Assembly (NCBI GenBank): GCA_944989445.1
Contig: CALYLW010000501.1
Coordinates: forward strand, 1-64,000
DNA length: 64,000 bases
From: Ampullaceana balthica
Taxonomy: Eukaryota; Mollusca; Gastropoda; Lymnaeidae
Reading direction: 5' to 3'
Shown here one piece after another: positions 33,601 to 43,900 of the stretch. The translations under genes were made by a program, and so were the position numbers. The notes beneath the pieces were generated by a model that was given only the letters and a program-made list of their open reading frames with translations, did not search any database and had not been told where the DNA came from. Within the stretch, counting starts at the first letter, position 1. Each line of letters opens with the position of its first letter.

Positions 33601-35792
33601 TGTACAAAAATTTAACTTACGTTTAAAAAAAATATTCTCAAGACTTGTCTGTCTAAAAATATTTTATAAACATTAAATGGAATCATTTACGTTAAAATTG
33701 TTCTAGATATTTACATTTATAAAATCTTATCAATATTTATTGTTTCTTTGGACTGCTACTACATGATGGTTTGTTTAAAAACTGCTTTCCATCTTCAACG
33801 TTTAGGACAACAATAAGACTTGCTTAAAGTCGTAACGTGCAATGATTTATTCTACTCAATCCATCTACCGTCATCGTCTGATAGGGAAAATATGAATTCG
33901 TTTATTGTTGATTAATATCATTGCTCAGTAGAATGATGTCAATGATTAACTCTAATCCCTGGATTTTTCTAGATATATAGACATACATTTATAGTAAAAT
34001 TAATAGAAACATATTTATTGTTTTTATTATATTAATTCATTCAATACAAGTTATTACATAGTTAATTATAAGTGAATTTTAATGTTTCTTGAGCATATTT
34101 TGATCAATAAAAAAGTGTGACCATTTTTATTATTAATAAAACCTATAAAACAGATTTCGTAACAAATACTTGAATAAAGTCACTGTAAACATTAGCTTTC
34201 TTGTAGTTTTATGACAACGTGTTACATTAATGCTATCCCCTCTAGTTCACCCCTTACAAAAAATATTACTTTTCGTTGCAGTTGTCGAGCCAGTACCGGA
34301 GCCGGAGCCAGCGCCACCGCGTAAGTCCACGAACCATCAAACAATATTTAGTTGGTTAGATAGTGAATGGAAATATTGACATAACAAAGTACCGGTATTC
34401 TTAAAAGTACACTTTTATGTACTGAAAATCTATAGTATTTTTAGGACTTAAATTAGACAATCGATTCCATTGCTCGCTGCAGAAGCTCACCTTTAAAGGA
34501 TCATTACTTTAATTTGCTTGTATGTATGGAATCTTTCCATCTACGAGAGATGATAGATTTATCCTTGTAGATGCACCTCTCGGTGTGGCTGGTGAGACCA
34601 ATCTTGGGGTGTCAGTCTCTTTTGCATTTCCAAACACGAATGCGATAGGCCGTTTTGCCTGGCCTTCCTCTTCGCTCTTAAATTCCAGCTGTCACCGCCT
34701 TGTTTCGTTCCTTGACTCGAAGTGATCCTTCCTTCATGATTTCCCAACCGTTCCTCACCAGGGAAAGCTTATTGGCAGTTTAATTATAGTTAAAATACTT
34801 TGTATTTTTTCTGTGAGAAAATTGTTTAACTTCTTGTATTTATAGCCTATTTTTTATGTTTTATTTGTCATCCCCCCCAAAAAAAATCCGTTATCCAGCT
34901 TATATTAACAAAAGATGAATAAACACACAACGCTACTGAGCAATAGTGTGCTTAATATATCTAATATAACACGCGATATTTAGAAGAACAGCTTATTTTG
35001 CCATACCTCAATAATTTATTAGGATGAAAGCTTCTCTTACCTTATATTGCGTTTCAAAAATGTAGATGGCTTTGCCTTTCGATTTAAATCCACCTTGAGA
35101 GTGAAGGTAATTTTATGACCATACATTAAATAAAAAATTCAAGACAAATTACCAGCCTCCAATAACTGTCTTGGTCGAAGTACGTCATTATAGTTTGTGC
35201 TAGCTCTTGTACAACCGCCAACGGTATCTATTCCCGTTGAGATTTAAAGCACGTGCCTTTTAGATCACGGCGTTATAGCGAACCTCTTTCATTGAGCTCT
35301 CAACCATTGTATTACAGCCCCTGATCCAAAGCGTCGTTCTACTGCTTCTGGACACTCATCATTGGTTGGATCTATGATTCATATGCTCCCACGGAGAAAA
35401 ACTCATCATGAAGAAAAGAAATTAGAAACACGTAATAACTATTTAAATTTATTAAAAAATTCATTTATGTCTTCGTTTTATGCTTGATTGTCTGTACACA
35501 TTGTATTTAATAATTGAAATTTGGTCACGGGTTAGGTAAAAAAACTGGTAATCAAATCTTGATGGGGTGTTGAAGGTATCTGTCCATGAACGAAAAATTA
35601 CCCGAATCCTTCCTTTAGGCTCAGCAATACATTTCTGAAGGGTTTGATTAGCTTTTATTGAATAAAATTGTGTTTCAACTTGTTATAAATTCAAATACAA
35701 TATCAACGTTCTTTTTTAAACTTTATTTCTTTATTTACTTCTGTTAAAATTATTATTATATTTTTTTTTCAGATTCAACGTTCATATACTAA
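21249..35792 (+). CDS. Gene B: two-domain Ig-like single-pass receptor with micro-exon tail
   Basis: Exons 21249-21494, 22409-22625, 23570-23602, 24007-24285, 25393-25440, 26915-26989, 27666-27686, 27978-28004, 29533-29544, 31293-31319, 31832-31855, 32439-32456, 32816-32833, 34282-34320, 35318-35431 and 35773-35792 sum to 1218 nt: 405 residues and a stop, without an internal stop. Order: signal peptide, two cysteine-paired domains of Ig-like size, short stalk, one membrane helix (26915-26989), then a tail of about 130 residues made of micro-exons. Except at the first intron (phase 0), all boundaries are phase 1. The tail is basic and proline-rich (LKKKPP, EPPKKSIAP, VEPVPEPEPAPP). Likely a plasma-membrane receptor or adhesion protein; ligand unknown. 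Exons 23570, 29533 and 32439 are less certain. AATAAA lies at 35920. Confidence 0.75.
22409..22625 (+). CDS. Gene B exon 2: second half of domain 1
   Basis: Phase 0 start after CAATACAG, phase 1 end before GTATGT. Encodes YKWRGLPAVEFLVNGSC, a Cys-x13-Cys span (ending LFVKC), TIVARC and an acidic GDVLKTQDAL region. One N-glycosylation sequon, NGS. The paired cysteines resemble those of domain 2. Confidence 0.72.
23570..23602 (+). CDS. Gene B candidate exon 3 (TCSKGFEERQ)
   Basis: 33-nt phase 1-1 segment with a GTAAGA donor but a purine-rich, weak acceptor (AAAAAAAAG). Skipping it keeps the frame: exon 2 to exon 4 gives Leu, with exon 3 it gives Pro and Ile at the junctions. Confidence 0.4.
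24007..24285 (+). CDS. Gene B exon 4: Ig-like domain 2
   Basis: 279-nt phase 1-1 exon encoding a whole domain. Its C-V-x12-E-F-C-V span (CVKKYAAEANLIMEFCV) aligns without gaps to CVLRLNAGGKHTFELCV of gene C exon 2, and both are followed by an N-I-T/S sequon. Three further cysteines follow (DARC, VDVC, LRC). The acceptor GTCAAG lacks a good pyrimidine tract but is the only AG that fits the frame; the donor GTAAGT is strong. Confidence 0.75.
25393..25440 (+). CDS. Gene B exon 5: stalk
   Basis: 48-nt phase 1-1 exon between CCTTTTTAG and GTAAGT, peptide VFDNTVRIPKKVKEQ. It ends in T; the next exon supplies TC (Phe). Joined instead to exon 27666-27686 (starting AG) it would create TAG. Confidence 0.75.
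25480..26060. other. Less A+T-rich island in gene B intron, unidentified
   Basis: Contrasts with its A+T-rich surroundings and includes CACGGTGGCCGAACGTCAGC. The composition suggests an inserted element, but I see no transposase, terminal repeats or recognisable coding. Confidence 0.35.
26105..26622. repeat. 46-bp minisatellite in gene B intron
   Basis: About eleven units containing GATAAGGAGATAGGGACGAC and GGTTTACATACAACGTGG; variants differ mainly at CATACA, CGTACA or TATACA. Lies between the stalk and membrane exons. Confidence 0.95.
26915..26989 (+). CDS. Gene B exon 6: transmembrane helix
   Basis: 75-nt phase 1-1 exon encoding PLTFVVVIASGVLTLLL then CGIVLYT, a single hydrophobic helix of about 23 residues followed by a Lys-rich exon, which fits type I topology. 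Donor GTAAGT. Confidence 0.8.
27666..27686 (+). CDS. Gene B tail micro-exon (K-LKKKPP)
   Basis: 21-nt phase 1-1 exon after ATTCCTTAG, donor GTAAGA. Basic stop-transfer-like juxtamembrane segment with the first prolines. Confidence 0.72.
27978..28004 (+). CDS. Gene B tail micro-exon (E-PPKKSIAP)
   Basis: 27-nt phase 1-1 exon between TATTTCAG and GTAAGT. With the previous exon it gives KKKPPEPPKK, a possible SH3-type proline-basic segment. Confidence 0.72.
28476..29282. repeat. 29-bp minisatellite in gene B intron
   Basis: About 28 units of CATGTTACTACTTCCACCAC plus ACACAATGC. As 29 is not divisible by three and the unit has no stop, all three plus frames stay open and predict the same 29-residue peptide repeat in rotation; this is not evidence of a gene. 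Confidence 0.96.
29533..29544 (+). CDS. Gene B candidate 12-nt micro-exon (R-KTI)
   Basis: Phase 1-1 segment between CATCCACAG and GTTCGT. The acceptor is good, the donor weak. Skipping it joins the neighbours in frame. Confidence 0.35.
   Translation, partial: VKQ
30103..30185. repeat. (TA)n, left of Helitron-like insert
   Basis: Pure TA repeats, continued at 30608-30650 after the insert. Confidence 0.95.
30186..30607 (+). mobile_element. Non-autonomous Helitron inserted in (TA)n
   Basis: The right end has a CGTCA-TTTT-TGACG hairpin followed by GGTGATACGCTAG and T, matching the end of the Helitron at 19.3 kb. The internal AAATATTATATGACGTCATT matches 16213-16248. No coding. It splits one TA tract, giving an exact 3' boundary. 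Confidence 0.78.
30608..30650. repeat. (TA)n, right of Helitron-like insert
   Basis: Continuation of the interrupted TA tract. Confidence 0.9.
31293..31319 (+). CDS. Gene B tail micro-exon (V-APVAISRK)
   Basis: 27-nt phase 1-1 exon between CTCTTTTCAG and GTAAGT, both strong. Confidence 0.7.
31832..31855 (+). CDS. Gene B tail micro-exon (N-TERKKTV)
   Basis: 24-nt phase 1-1 exon after CCTTTCCTAG, donor GTAAG. Basic, with two threonines. Confidence 0.7.
32439..32456 (+). CDS. Gene B tail micro-exon (G-DVLTT)
   Basis: 18-nt phase 1-1 segment after CGCTGTATAG with a GTACAA donor. If the donor is not used the frame runs to a TAG about 30 nt further, so it could also serve as an alternative last exon. 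Confidence 0.45.
32816..32833 (+). CDS. Gene B tail micro-exon (D/H-VIEPL)
   Basis: 18-nt phase 1-1 exon between CTATTCCCAG and GTAAGT. The junction residue is Asp if the preceding exon is 31832-31855 and His if it is 32439-32456. Confidence 0.68.
32834..34281. other. Gene B intron, nothing else seen
   Basis: A+T-rich. A T-rich acceptor near 32931 would lead to an immediate stop (Asp-Lys-Ser-stop); otherwise no supported feature. Confidence 0.4.
34282..34320 (+). CDS. Gene B tail micro-exon, proline-glutamate repeat
   Basis: 39-nt phase 1-1 exon between CGTTGCAG and GTAAGT, peptide VEPVPEPEPAPP. G+C-rich against its surroundings. With the next exon it forms a run of prolines and then basic residues. 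Confidence 0.75.
34512..34775 (-). mobile_element. LINE 3'-end fragment
   Basis: On the minus strand one frame reads VWKCKRD, stop, HPKIGLTSHTERC, the C-terminal zinc-finger-like motif of the LINE family also seen at 39.3 kb. The 3' end carries a decayed form of the CGTCTCGCGAGACG palindrome found there. Confidence 0.6.
35318..35431 (+). CDS. Gene B penultimate exon, conserved C-terminal module
   Basis: 114-nt phase 1-1 exon after TATTACAG: PPDPKRRSTASGHSS, LVGSMIHMLP, RRKTHHEEKKLET. Homologous to the gene A terminal exon in the pattern SS-[LF]-[VI]-x-x-M, KT and EKxxE[ST]RN. It ends C|GTAATA. The same bases also read CGT AAT (Arg-Asn, conserved in A), and read-through stays open to a TGA at 35485, so an unspliced alternative C-terminus is possible. 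Confidence 0.72.
35773..35792 (+). CDS. Gene B last exon (H-STFIY-stop)
   Basis: Follows a T-rich tract and CAG; phase 1 entry gives STFIY and TAA at 35790. The polyadenylation hexamer AATAAA is 128 bp downstream. Chosen over read-through of the previous exon because both splice sites fit, but this is undecided. Confidence 0.5.
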
Positions 35793-35919
35793 TGGTTGGA
35801 TAAAGCATGGCGAATTTCACATGGTTTTAAAAGAAGAAAACATGAACTGAATTTTTTTTTATTGTGGGGTAGATTCGGATTTGTGGAATTGAATGAATTC
35901 TACTTATAATATAATATAT

Positions 35920-35925
35920 AATAAA
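35920..35925 (+). terminator. Gene B polyadenylation signal
   Basis: AATAAA followed by a T/G-rich stretch from about 35932. Confidence 0.5.
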
Positions 35926-35949
35926 GAATTATTGTTTTTCCTTTTTTTT

Positions 35950-37815
35950 GGGGGGGGGGATGATAGTACGTTAAGGCATCAATTTTAAACTAAATTACAG
36001 TGGCATAAGCAAATTTATTTGTTGTTTGGTAAATATGTCGAAAAAAGCTTAGCCCAAAGATGTGAATCTTTTGACAAAGAAATGCAGATGCCGTATTTTA
36101 AAAACGCTATTTATTTATTTTTAAATCTATAAATAATAAATATAAGTTATAAAATAAAACTTGTATTAATGGCTTTGTTCTGCTTCGTACCTCTTTAAAG
36201 TTTGTAGTTGTCTGCATGCTTGTAGTTATTATTCCCGTAGGTCGGAACAATTGAGATCAGCTAATATTGATTACATGTGTAGTGGAACAGAATTTGGTAG
36301 AGCGATAACAAGCGCATTACTTTACAATGTATATAAAAAAACTAGAAATTATAACCTGTTTACTATTTAGTTCTTTGTTATGGCTAACAGTTTGGGTATA
36401 TAGAGCCTAATAGTATCACATTAGGATATTTGACAAAACATTTAATACTGATTTGTAAGTTGTTGTGTTTTTGTTTTTGTTGCTGTTTTTTTTAAATGAA
36501 AGTTGCATTTCAGCAATTAGGTCCTTGGCGTAAAGTTAAAAACCGTAAGGAACCGCAAATTAACAAATGTGTACACGCAGAACCAATTTTAAAAAAAATA
36601 TATATAAATAGCCCTTTTGAAGCCTTGCGTCTTTTCGTCAGTGAGCCTTTGAAGTGGACAACGAGCTTTAATTTATTGTAAGGCTTCCCCTAGAAAACAT
36701 TGGTACAGCAAGGATTTAAAGCGTTGCCAAGAGATATCGACTGTCTTTTATGATGGTTTGCAGAGTTGGAAATTATTTAAGACACTGGCATATAAAACAA
36801 TACATTCAAAATCCATTCCTATGGGAAAAGACAACATAGGCATCATATGGGAGCAACGGAAAAGAGCTTCTCGTAAATAAATTGGTTTTTTTTTCAATGT
36901 CAAATGTTTTCTATTTTTAGATTAATTAAGATTAAGAGGAAACAAATGAGAATGGATTTTATTATTTACTTCAGTTTTTAAGATTGAGTGTTCTATCTAG
37001 CATCCTAGTCTTCTCACTAGGAATTGATGGGAGCTCTAGATATAACTCTTAAAACATTAGACAACAAATATTGCTGTTAGTTTCAATTATGATTTTTGTA
37101 GACTAAAAATCACGTGTTTAGAATTAAATTCAATGAAACCGTAAACCAGTTTAGTGTCATCTTTTGCATTAAAACATGCCATTCACTACATCTATTTAGA
37201 ACATCTCATAGCTGTCATTTGATCGTACGGCTGTCATCACTGCATTTCATTTCAAATGTTTTATTTTTTATAACTTCATGCAAATCATCTTAAATATATA
37301 GACTAACTAATAATAATATGACTTTAAATTATAAAATACTGAAATTGTAAACATTTATGCAGATTCATATTTTGAGCACTTTGAGCGTTTTGTAAAATGG
37401 TTTAATTTTTTTGGGACAAAATACGGTGTTTGTTCTAATAGGCGAAACGTTTACACGTGGTACACGCAAGTTATAAGTTATGCGGACATGGGTCATTATT
37501 TTATTTATGCATTGCTCTATAACAGTCACGGAAATTCACATTGACATTTCTCATGCGATTTCAAAGAATGCTTATTTCTCTGAGAAGGACATTATTTTCA
37601 ATAAATTATGCAATGAAATCATGAATATTACATTTAATAAAGTCATTACAGCGACAACAAAATAAACACACAAAACAAAATACAACAACAAAAAAAAACC
37701 AAGTTTTTATTTCAGTTACAAGATGTAGTATTTATTTATTTTAAACTTAAATTCCCGTTTATATATTTACTCACTGATGTTTTTAATACCGGGAGAAATC
37801 ATTTTGATAAAATTG
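35950..37815. other. Intergenic region between convergent genes B and C
   Basis: A+T-rich with short chance frames; no exon, RNA gene or element recognised. Confidence 0.5.
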
Positions 37816-37819
37816 AACA

Positions 37820-37825
37820 TTTATT
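37820..37825 (-). terminator. Gene C polyadenylation signal
   Basis: TTTATT on the plus strand is AATAAA on the coding strand, about 110 nt after the gene C stop codon. Confidence 0.4.
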
Positions 37826-37933
37826 TTGATTTAGCGAGATATTGAAACGTTTTTGCATCGATTTGCCATACAGCTTAACATTTTATCTTTCTGCTGTGTT
37901 TTATGGTTTTGTGTTTACAAATCAATTTTTTGC

Positions 37934-37986
37934 TTAATTGACCTCTGTCATTACTACTGTCGCATCATCAGTATCGCGGAAGTAAT
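37934..37986 (-). CDS. Gene C last exon
   Basis: Phase 1 entry after TTTTCCAG; YFRDTDDATVVMTEVN then TAA. Strongly acidic before the end. The preceding junction codon G+AT gives Asp. Confidence 0.7.
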
Positions 37987-40900
37987 CTGGAAAAGCAAAA
38001 CAAAAACAGCATGCATAAAAGTGTCTTAATATGACAACTTAACATTCCCTTCGTCCTCGTGTTCCCAAAATATAAATAATAGTTGCAATTATCAAGTCTT
38101 GTTAAATTTATTCAAATTAATAACATTCTCAAATTTTAAAAAAAAATAATAAAAATAAAAATATATTACACAAAAGAATACTTCATTAATGTCTTCGTAA
38201 TGAAAATTTTGTTTTAATGATCATACTGTAGGAAAAGGTTTAATCTTATCCGACTACTTTGATAGTATAGGACGATGCAACCATTTCTGCTATATCACGG
38301 CTGTGCAAGGAATTGTTACACACATGAAATATATTTGTATATAAAACAATTCAAATTATTTTGATTCCAATTTCAATACCAAAATCAATCAAATAGATTG
38401 AAGACTATCAAACAAACAAATTAATACACACAAATTGATTCATTCATGAACAATTCCCAGAGTATAAGGCGTGTTTGTGAAGTAATTTGGAAAAGTAGAT
38501 TTTAAAAAATACATGAAAAGAAAGCGATTCCCGAATAAAGTTTCTGAGCGTGGGGTGGTACTGATTAAAAAAATATTTTTTGATTAATCGGGAAAACATT
38601 AATCGATTAATCGAATAATTTCGATTAATTATATTTTTATAATTCATAGATAGATCCCGTTAAGTTGCGATTCATTATTCCACGAAATCGGTTACGTCGC
38701 GGTAATTCCATGGCTCTAAAATTTTGTGACGTAACACAACCAATTCGTTCTGCTATGCAAGAAATAAGGAAGAAAACCCTTTTGTGTACATATGCACGTT
38801 TAAATAAATATTTACGAAGGAACAGTATGTATGTAACAAAACATACAAATTATTAATAAATTGGTTTTAAAAAAATTAGAAATATTTACTTCAATTTTAA
38901 TCGAAATTTAATCGATTATATTAATTTTAATCAATAAAAATGTTTAACGATAAATCGATTAATTAATCGTAAATTGTCGCAGCTCTAATCTGAAGACATT
39001 AAAATTTAATGAAAGCTGCATTCAAATTCATAGATAATGCTTTGTAGAGCAATTAAGTGTTTGAAAGAGTACTTACCAAGACCATCAACGTCTGACTCTG
39101 TTTCTGCATGCAAAAAAATACAAACTTACAGTACAATAAGACAATCTTGTCTTATACAAAAGTTTAGCTAATAAGAAAAAAATGGACGAAAAGCAAACAT
39201 TTTATTTTAAACGACTTCCCCATTTACATTCAGTGAATGCTCGTGTTTTGACACAGACAATAATAATCGGCATCCTTCCGTCTCGCGAGACGATGGTGCA
39301 TCACCGTTGAGTTGGGTTGCATTTCTTCGAGTGGCTGTGCATTTCTATCATTGAGTGACAGTCTTTACCACAGCTGTTACACACGAGTTCTGTGCTTCCA
39401 AATGTTTTGGCCTTTCTCCTAGCTCTTCTTTCTGTAGCCTCCTCCATCCTTCGCTCCTCTTTGACAACTGTGCGCCACGTAGTTCGGTCTTCTGCCTTAC
39501 ACCCCCAGTCGGTTGTGCGTATTCTGGCTGCTTTCATGTCCCTTTGTCAGACATCTTTAAATCGCAGACGTGGGCAACCGCTCTTCCCTTTTCCCGATGC
39601 CAGTTCTCCATATAGGAGGTCCTTGGGGATGCGTCCAAGGCTGATTGACACAGACAATGAATATAAGAAAATGTGTTACTTACCAAAAGTAGTTGATGGT
39701 GCTAAGCTAAAACCTGTAGATTCCAAAGACAGTAAAGAAGTGAGTGTCGTAAAAATCTTGCAAAAAAATCTATTCATTATCAACATGCGTTACGCTTGAG
39801 GAGATTTCATGTCAATGTAGAAACCACGCCTATAAAGTTTTATAATGATGGTTCACTTACGAGAACACTTGCTTTCCAACTAATCATTGCGTTTGTAATT
39901 AAGAATTAATTAGGAAAAAATACATGTGTTTAAAAATGAAATTACCCTTGCGCAACAATGAACTTTGGTATTAAAAGAGTGTCGCATTAAAAATACCTTT
40001 TGAAATTATTTGTTTTTCCTGTTTGCGTATAATATAAATCTATACAAAGATTCAATGTCTCTGAAACCAAAGTTTTCTAGTTTTTTTTAGTTTTTATTTA
40101 TTTGTTTTTTTTTACAGCTTCAGTTCACTAGAGGTTTAGGACAAATTAGAATCACAAGGTTCTATTGTAACTTTTGGTCGAACCGAGATATTCGCGTTTG
40201 AAAATTTGATTTTAGTAGGCCTGTATCGAATTAGAAAATTATTCTGCACTTCCCACACAATTTTCTCAAGAAACAGCTTTCATATTTTCACCATGATAGA
40301 TTAATACATGGACCATAAACCCAGTGGCTATAACTGATGTTGGTCACAAATTCGAACTTGTTATTGTAAGGGGGGCGCAATGCTTTGCTCACCCGTTATT
40401 AAATACATGTTTTACAAATAAGATACTAACATTGCTTTTTTATGCTTACATTTTAGTTCTAATCACCATGTTTAACCTATGTCCAAGATGCAATAATATA
40501 ACAGCTTCAGTCAGGGGCGGATTAAGACTGCACGGGGCCACTGGCTGCAATTCAAACTGGGGCCCTATCCAGCCAGCTTCCCCTTAAATAAAATGATTTC
40601 CAGCAGCTAATATAAGACTGTAACTTGTAACTCAATAGTTCATCGGTTCCTTTAACATACTTGGTCTGTACTACGGGATCGGCCTTCCCAGCCAAAGATT
40701 ATTCATGAAAAAATGGAATATGAAGAAATAACTGTTTGCCGGTATCCTAATATTGAGTGTAAAAATACAATTTTTAAAAAAAGTGGTGCCCACGCCGGGA
40801 ATCGATCGCGTGACCGCTTGCACAGCAGGGCGACTTTCTACCTCAAGACCAGACGAGCCTGATGAAAATTGTGAAGTTTAAAAATATAAAATTAGTTTTT

Positions 40901-43900
40901 TTTAAATTAATTTTTTTAATGTATGATATTTTCAGGAATTCATGCAAACATTTGTCCATCTTTCTTATAAAATATACTACATTTGGGGGCCCCTAATCAT
41001 CGGGGGCCCCTGGCTTTAGCCCGTTCAGCCCCCCCCCTTAAATCCGCCATAGGCTTCAGTGTGCCCATTTCTAGTTTTATACATAAAACTTTAGCAATTT
41101 CTATCTTTCAAACTGCTAAAAATACATTATTTCCTTTTTTGACATTACATTTATTTAAGATCGTGATTTATTTATTTCGACTGTTGTTCTTTTCTAATCC
41201 CTTAATAACGAAAATAAACCTAAGAAATGAAAAACACTTGTTACTTTTAATTTAAGTAGCCTTTCTTCTATTTCAGTATTGAAATATTGCACAGGCAATG
41301 ACTAAGTAGGCAAATTGTTTATAGGACATTGAACGCTGATAACACCGCTGTTGTAGCATGTATTAAACTTCATCACTGCGGCTTTTGATGCCTTACTCAT
41401 ATACACGTTAATTACAGGGAACAGAAACCGTAACATTTTTTCAAACTTACTTCTTTCGAATTTGCTAAGTCTTTCTTCGGAACTATTGAACCCTAAAGGA
41501 AAAATTAATGTTTCTTTTGTTAAAAAAAAACTATATTTAAGACGTCTATCATGTACTGCAATTTCGATGTGGTATTTAGTGTCATTTAACAAACTCTTAC
41601 ATTTATTATCGATACCCGAAACACAATCTTTGTATTAAAGAAGTAATACAATAATTTATTTCATCAAATTATACCTATGTAACGATAGTTCGAAAGTAAA
41701 ATGACAACCACAACCTAATAATTTACTAATGCAAAGGAGCAACATTTTTAATTTGTATTATACATTTTTTAAAAACCGGTTACAGTTTTAGCTTATTCTT
41801 ACAAATACACCGTTAGATTGGGCCCCTAGTTTAAGTACACATTTTAAATTTCTGAAATTTACGAAAGGAAGACAGCTATGATTGACCTAATGTGTAGAAG
41901 GTGTGAACAACCCAACCATAAACACCTCCCCAAACCCCAGAGGCGTAACAACGACTTGGCATCGGGGCAGTTGCCAAGGGCGCCGAGGGCTAAACCTTCA
42001 ATAATTTATTTATTCTGTATAATTTACTATTTTCCCTATTTCTCAAGGGCGCCAAAAATGAATTAGCCAAGGGCGCTGAAAACCCAGTTACGCTTCTGCA
42101 ACCCCCCCCCCAAAAAAAAACATCCATAAACTGTTCTGACACATAATCTATCCACAAACCGCCAAAATCAGGTCACATCAGTCCAAAAAATAGAATCAAC
42201 TACTTACCTGAACCAGCATGACTTTTGCCTGTGGCATTGCTTTGCACTGCTGTAAGTAAGTATAAGTAAAACAGGTTTGATCAAATATTTTATTAATCAG
42301 TTTTAATATCCAGACTTTGATGAGGTTCATCAATCGCAGTTGTCGATATAATGTCATCATTTAATTCATTAATTCCCTGCTTAAACGCTGCTAGATTTAC
42401 AATCTTGGGTCGTTCACTCGTCACTGTTGCTGAAAAACTCTCTACTTCATTTTATCTTATATTAACCTTTTATTGTTTAGTACAAGTAGCAGTCCTATAA
42501 ATGTTACAGAAATTTAACAGTCGATTTAGCAGCGACCACTTGATCAGCTGAAGGCCCATGGGCATAGGTATGGGGAGGGGGCAAGGGGGAATTCCCCCCC
42601 CCCTTACATTTTAGAAAAATGTCATAATTTGTTACAATAAAACTGAACTAAATTTCCTGAAAGTTTATTACATTGAAGACATTTTACATATATCAAACAT
42701 AAAAAAGAACTATATCTGCAAGTATAACTGATACATTACCTATTATTTTAAATATTCCAGTTGTTTAACAATTTCTGTCATATTTTCAGAAAAAATCCGC
42801 AAGCTTTTATATTTATGTGTCCATCTAGTTTCACATAACAATTTAACATTTGGAATAAGTTTTCTTTGCTGGATACTTTCTCGAAAACACACTATAACTG
42901 AATTGATTGTTCCTATTGTGTTTCGTTAAGCCTTCACATTATTTAAATCGCTCATGACAAGATTTAGTTTATGTGAACTGCAATGTACCAATCGTGCTAT
43001 TGGGTATTTTTTTCCAATTATTGCTTGGACTCCTCCTTCTTTAACTGGCATTGTAGAACATCCGTGGTATCCTTGACCAACAAGCTTTGTCATATCTAAT
43101 CCAAATTCTAATGAATTTTTAATGATGGTGTTGGCTAAACCTTCGGCTGTTTTATCGACAATTGGAATATATCACAGGAATGCTTCTGTGACCATTATTT
43201 TCCCATTTTGTTCTTTGACAAATCTAACACCAAGTGACATCTGCTCAATGCCTGAAATGTCATTTGTCTCGTCGAAAAGTACAGAAATTGCAACTTCTTC
43301 TTCTTCTAATTATTATTTTGGCCTGTGACTTAGCCTTGGCTAATACATGCGCAACCCGCCTCATCTGCTGAGCAGTGCCCTACAGCACTGTCTTCACGTA
43401 GGACTCTTTTGCATCCCTAACCTCCCCACTATGTCTAGCGCGGGACACGAAGTTAACAAGTGTAGTACTGTTTCAGTGGCTAGGCTCCAATCATGGCAGT
43501 TCGAGTCCCAGTCATCGTCTAGCCTGTTAAAATATGAGTTAGTTGGGAAGTGTTCTTTTCGCATTTGCGTCACTAAATTCTGGTGTTTGCGACTCAAAAT
43601 CCACCACTGGTCTGATCGGCTTGGCATGGGCATGTTAGCGAATACTCCCCCTGTTAGCGGAAACAACACGCAATATTTGCAAAAGGCACCTTTTAACATT
43701 TGCGAGTATACAAGCCACTGTGAAAAGTCTGATAACCATGCATATCTAAAAATTAAAAAATGTGTTTCCCTCACTGTCAGCTCTAAAATCATAATTTTTA
43801 TAAGGGGTCCAACAATCACGAATCAGCTGCAATTTCAACTCATTTGAAAGGTCGTTTGTCCAGACATACCTTCCAATATCCAATTTAGGGAATGAATAAA

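Noticed and set aside
35065..35106. Segment reading GFAFRFKSTLRVK before GTAATT in gene B
   Set aside because: Length 41 nt leaves phase 0 and would shift the downstream conserved exon.
42430..42450. 12-nt candidate exon (T-V-T) in gene C near 42440
   Set aside because: The frame fits but the donor GTGAAC is poor, and such matches arise easily by chance.
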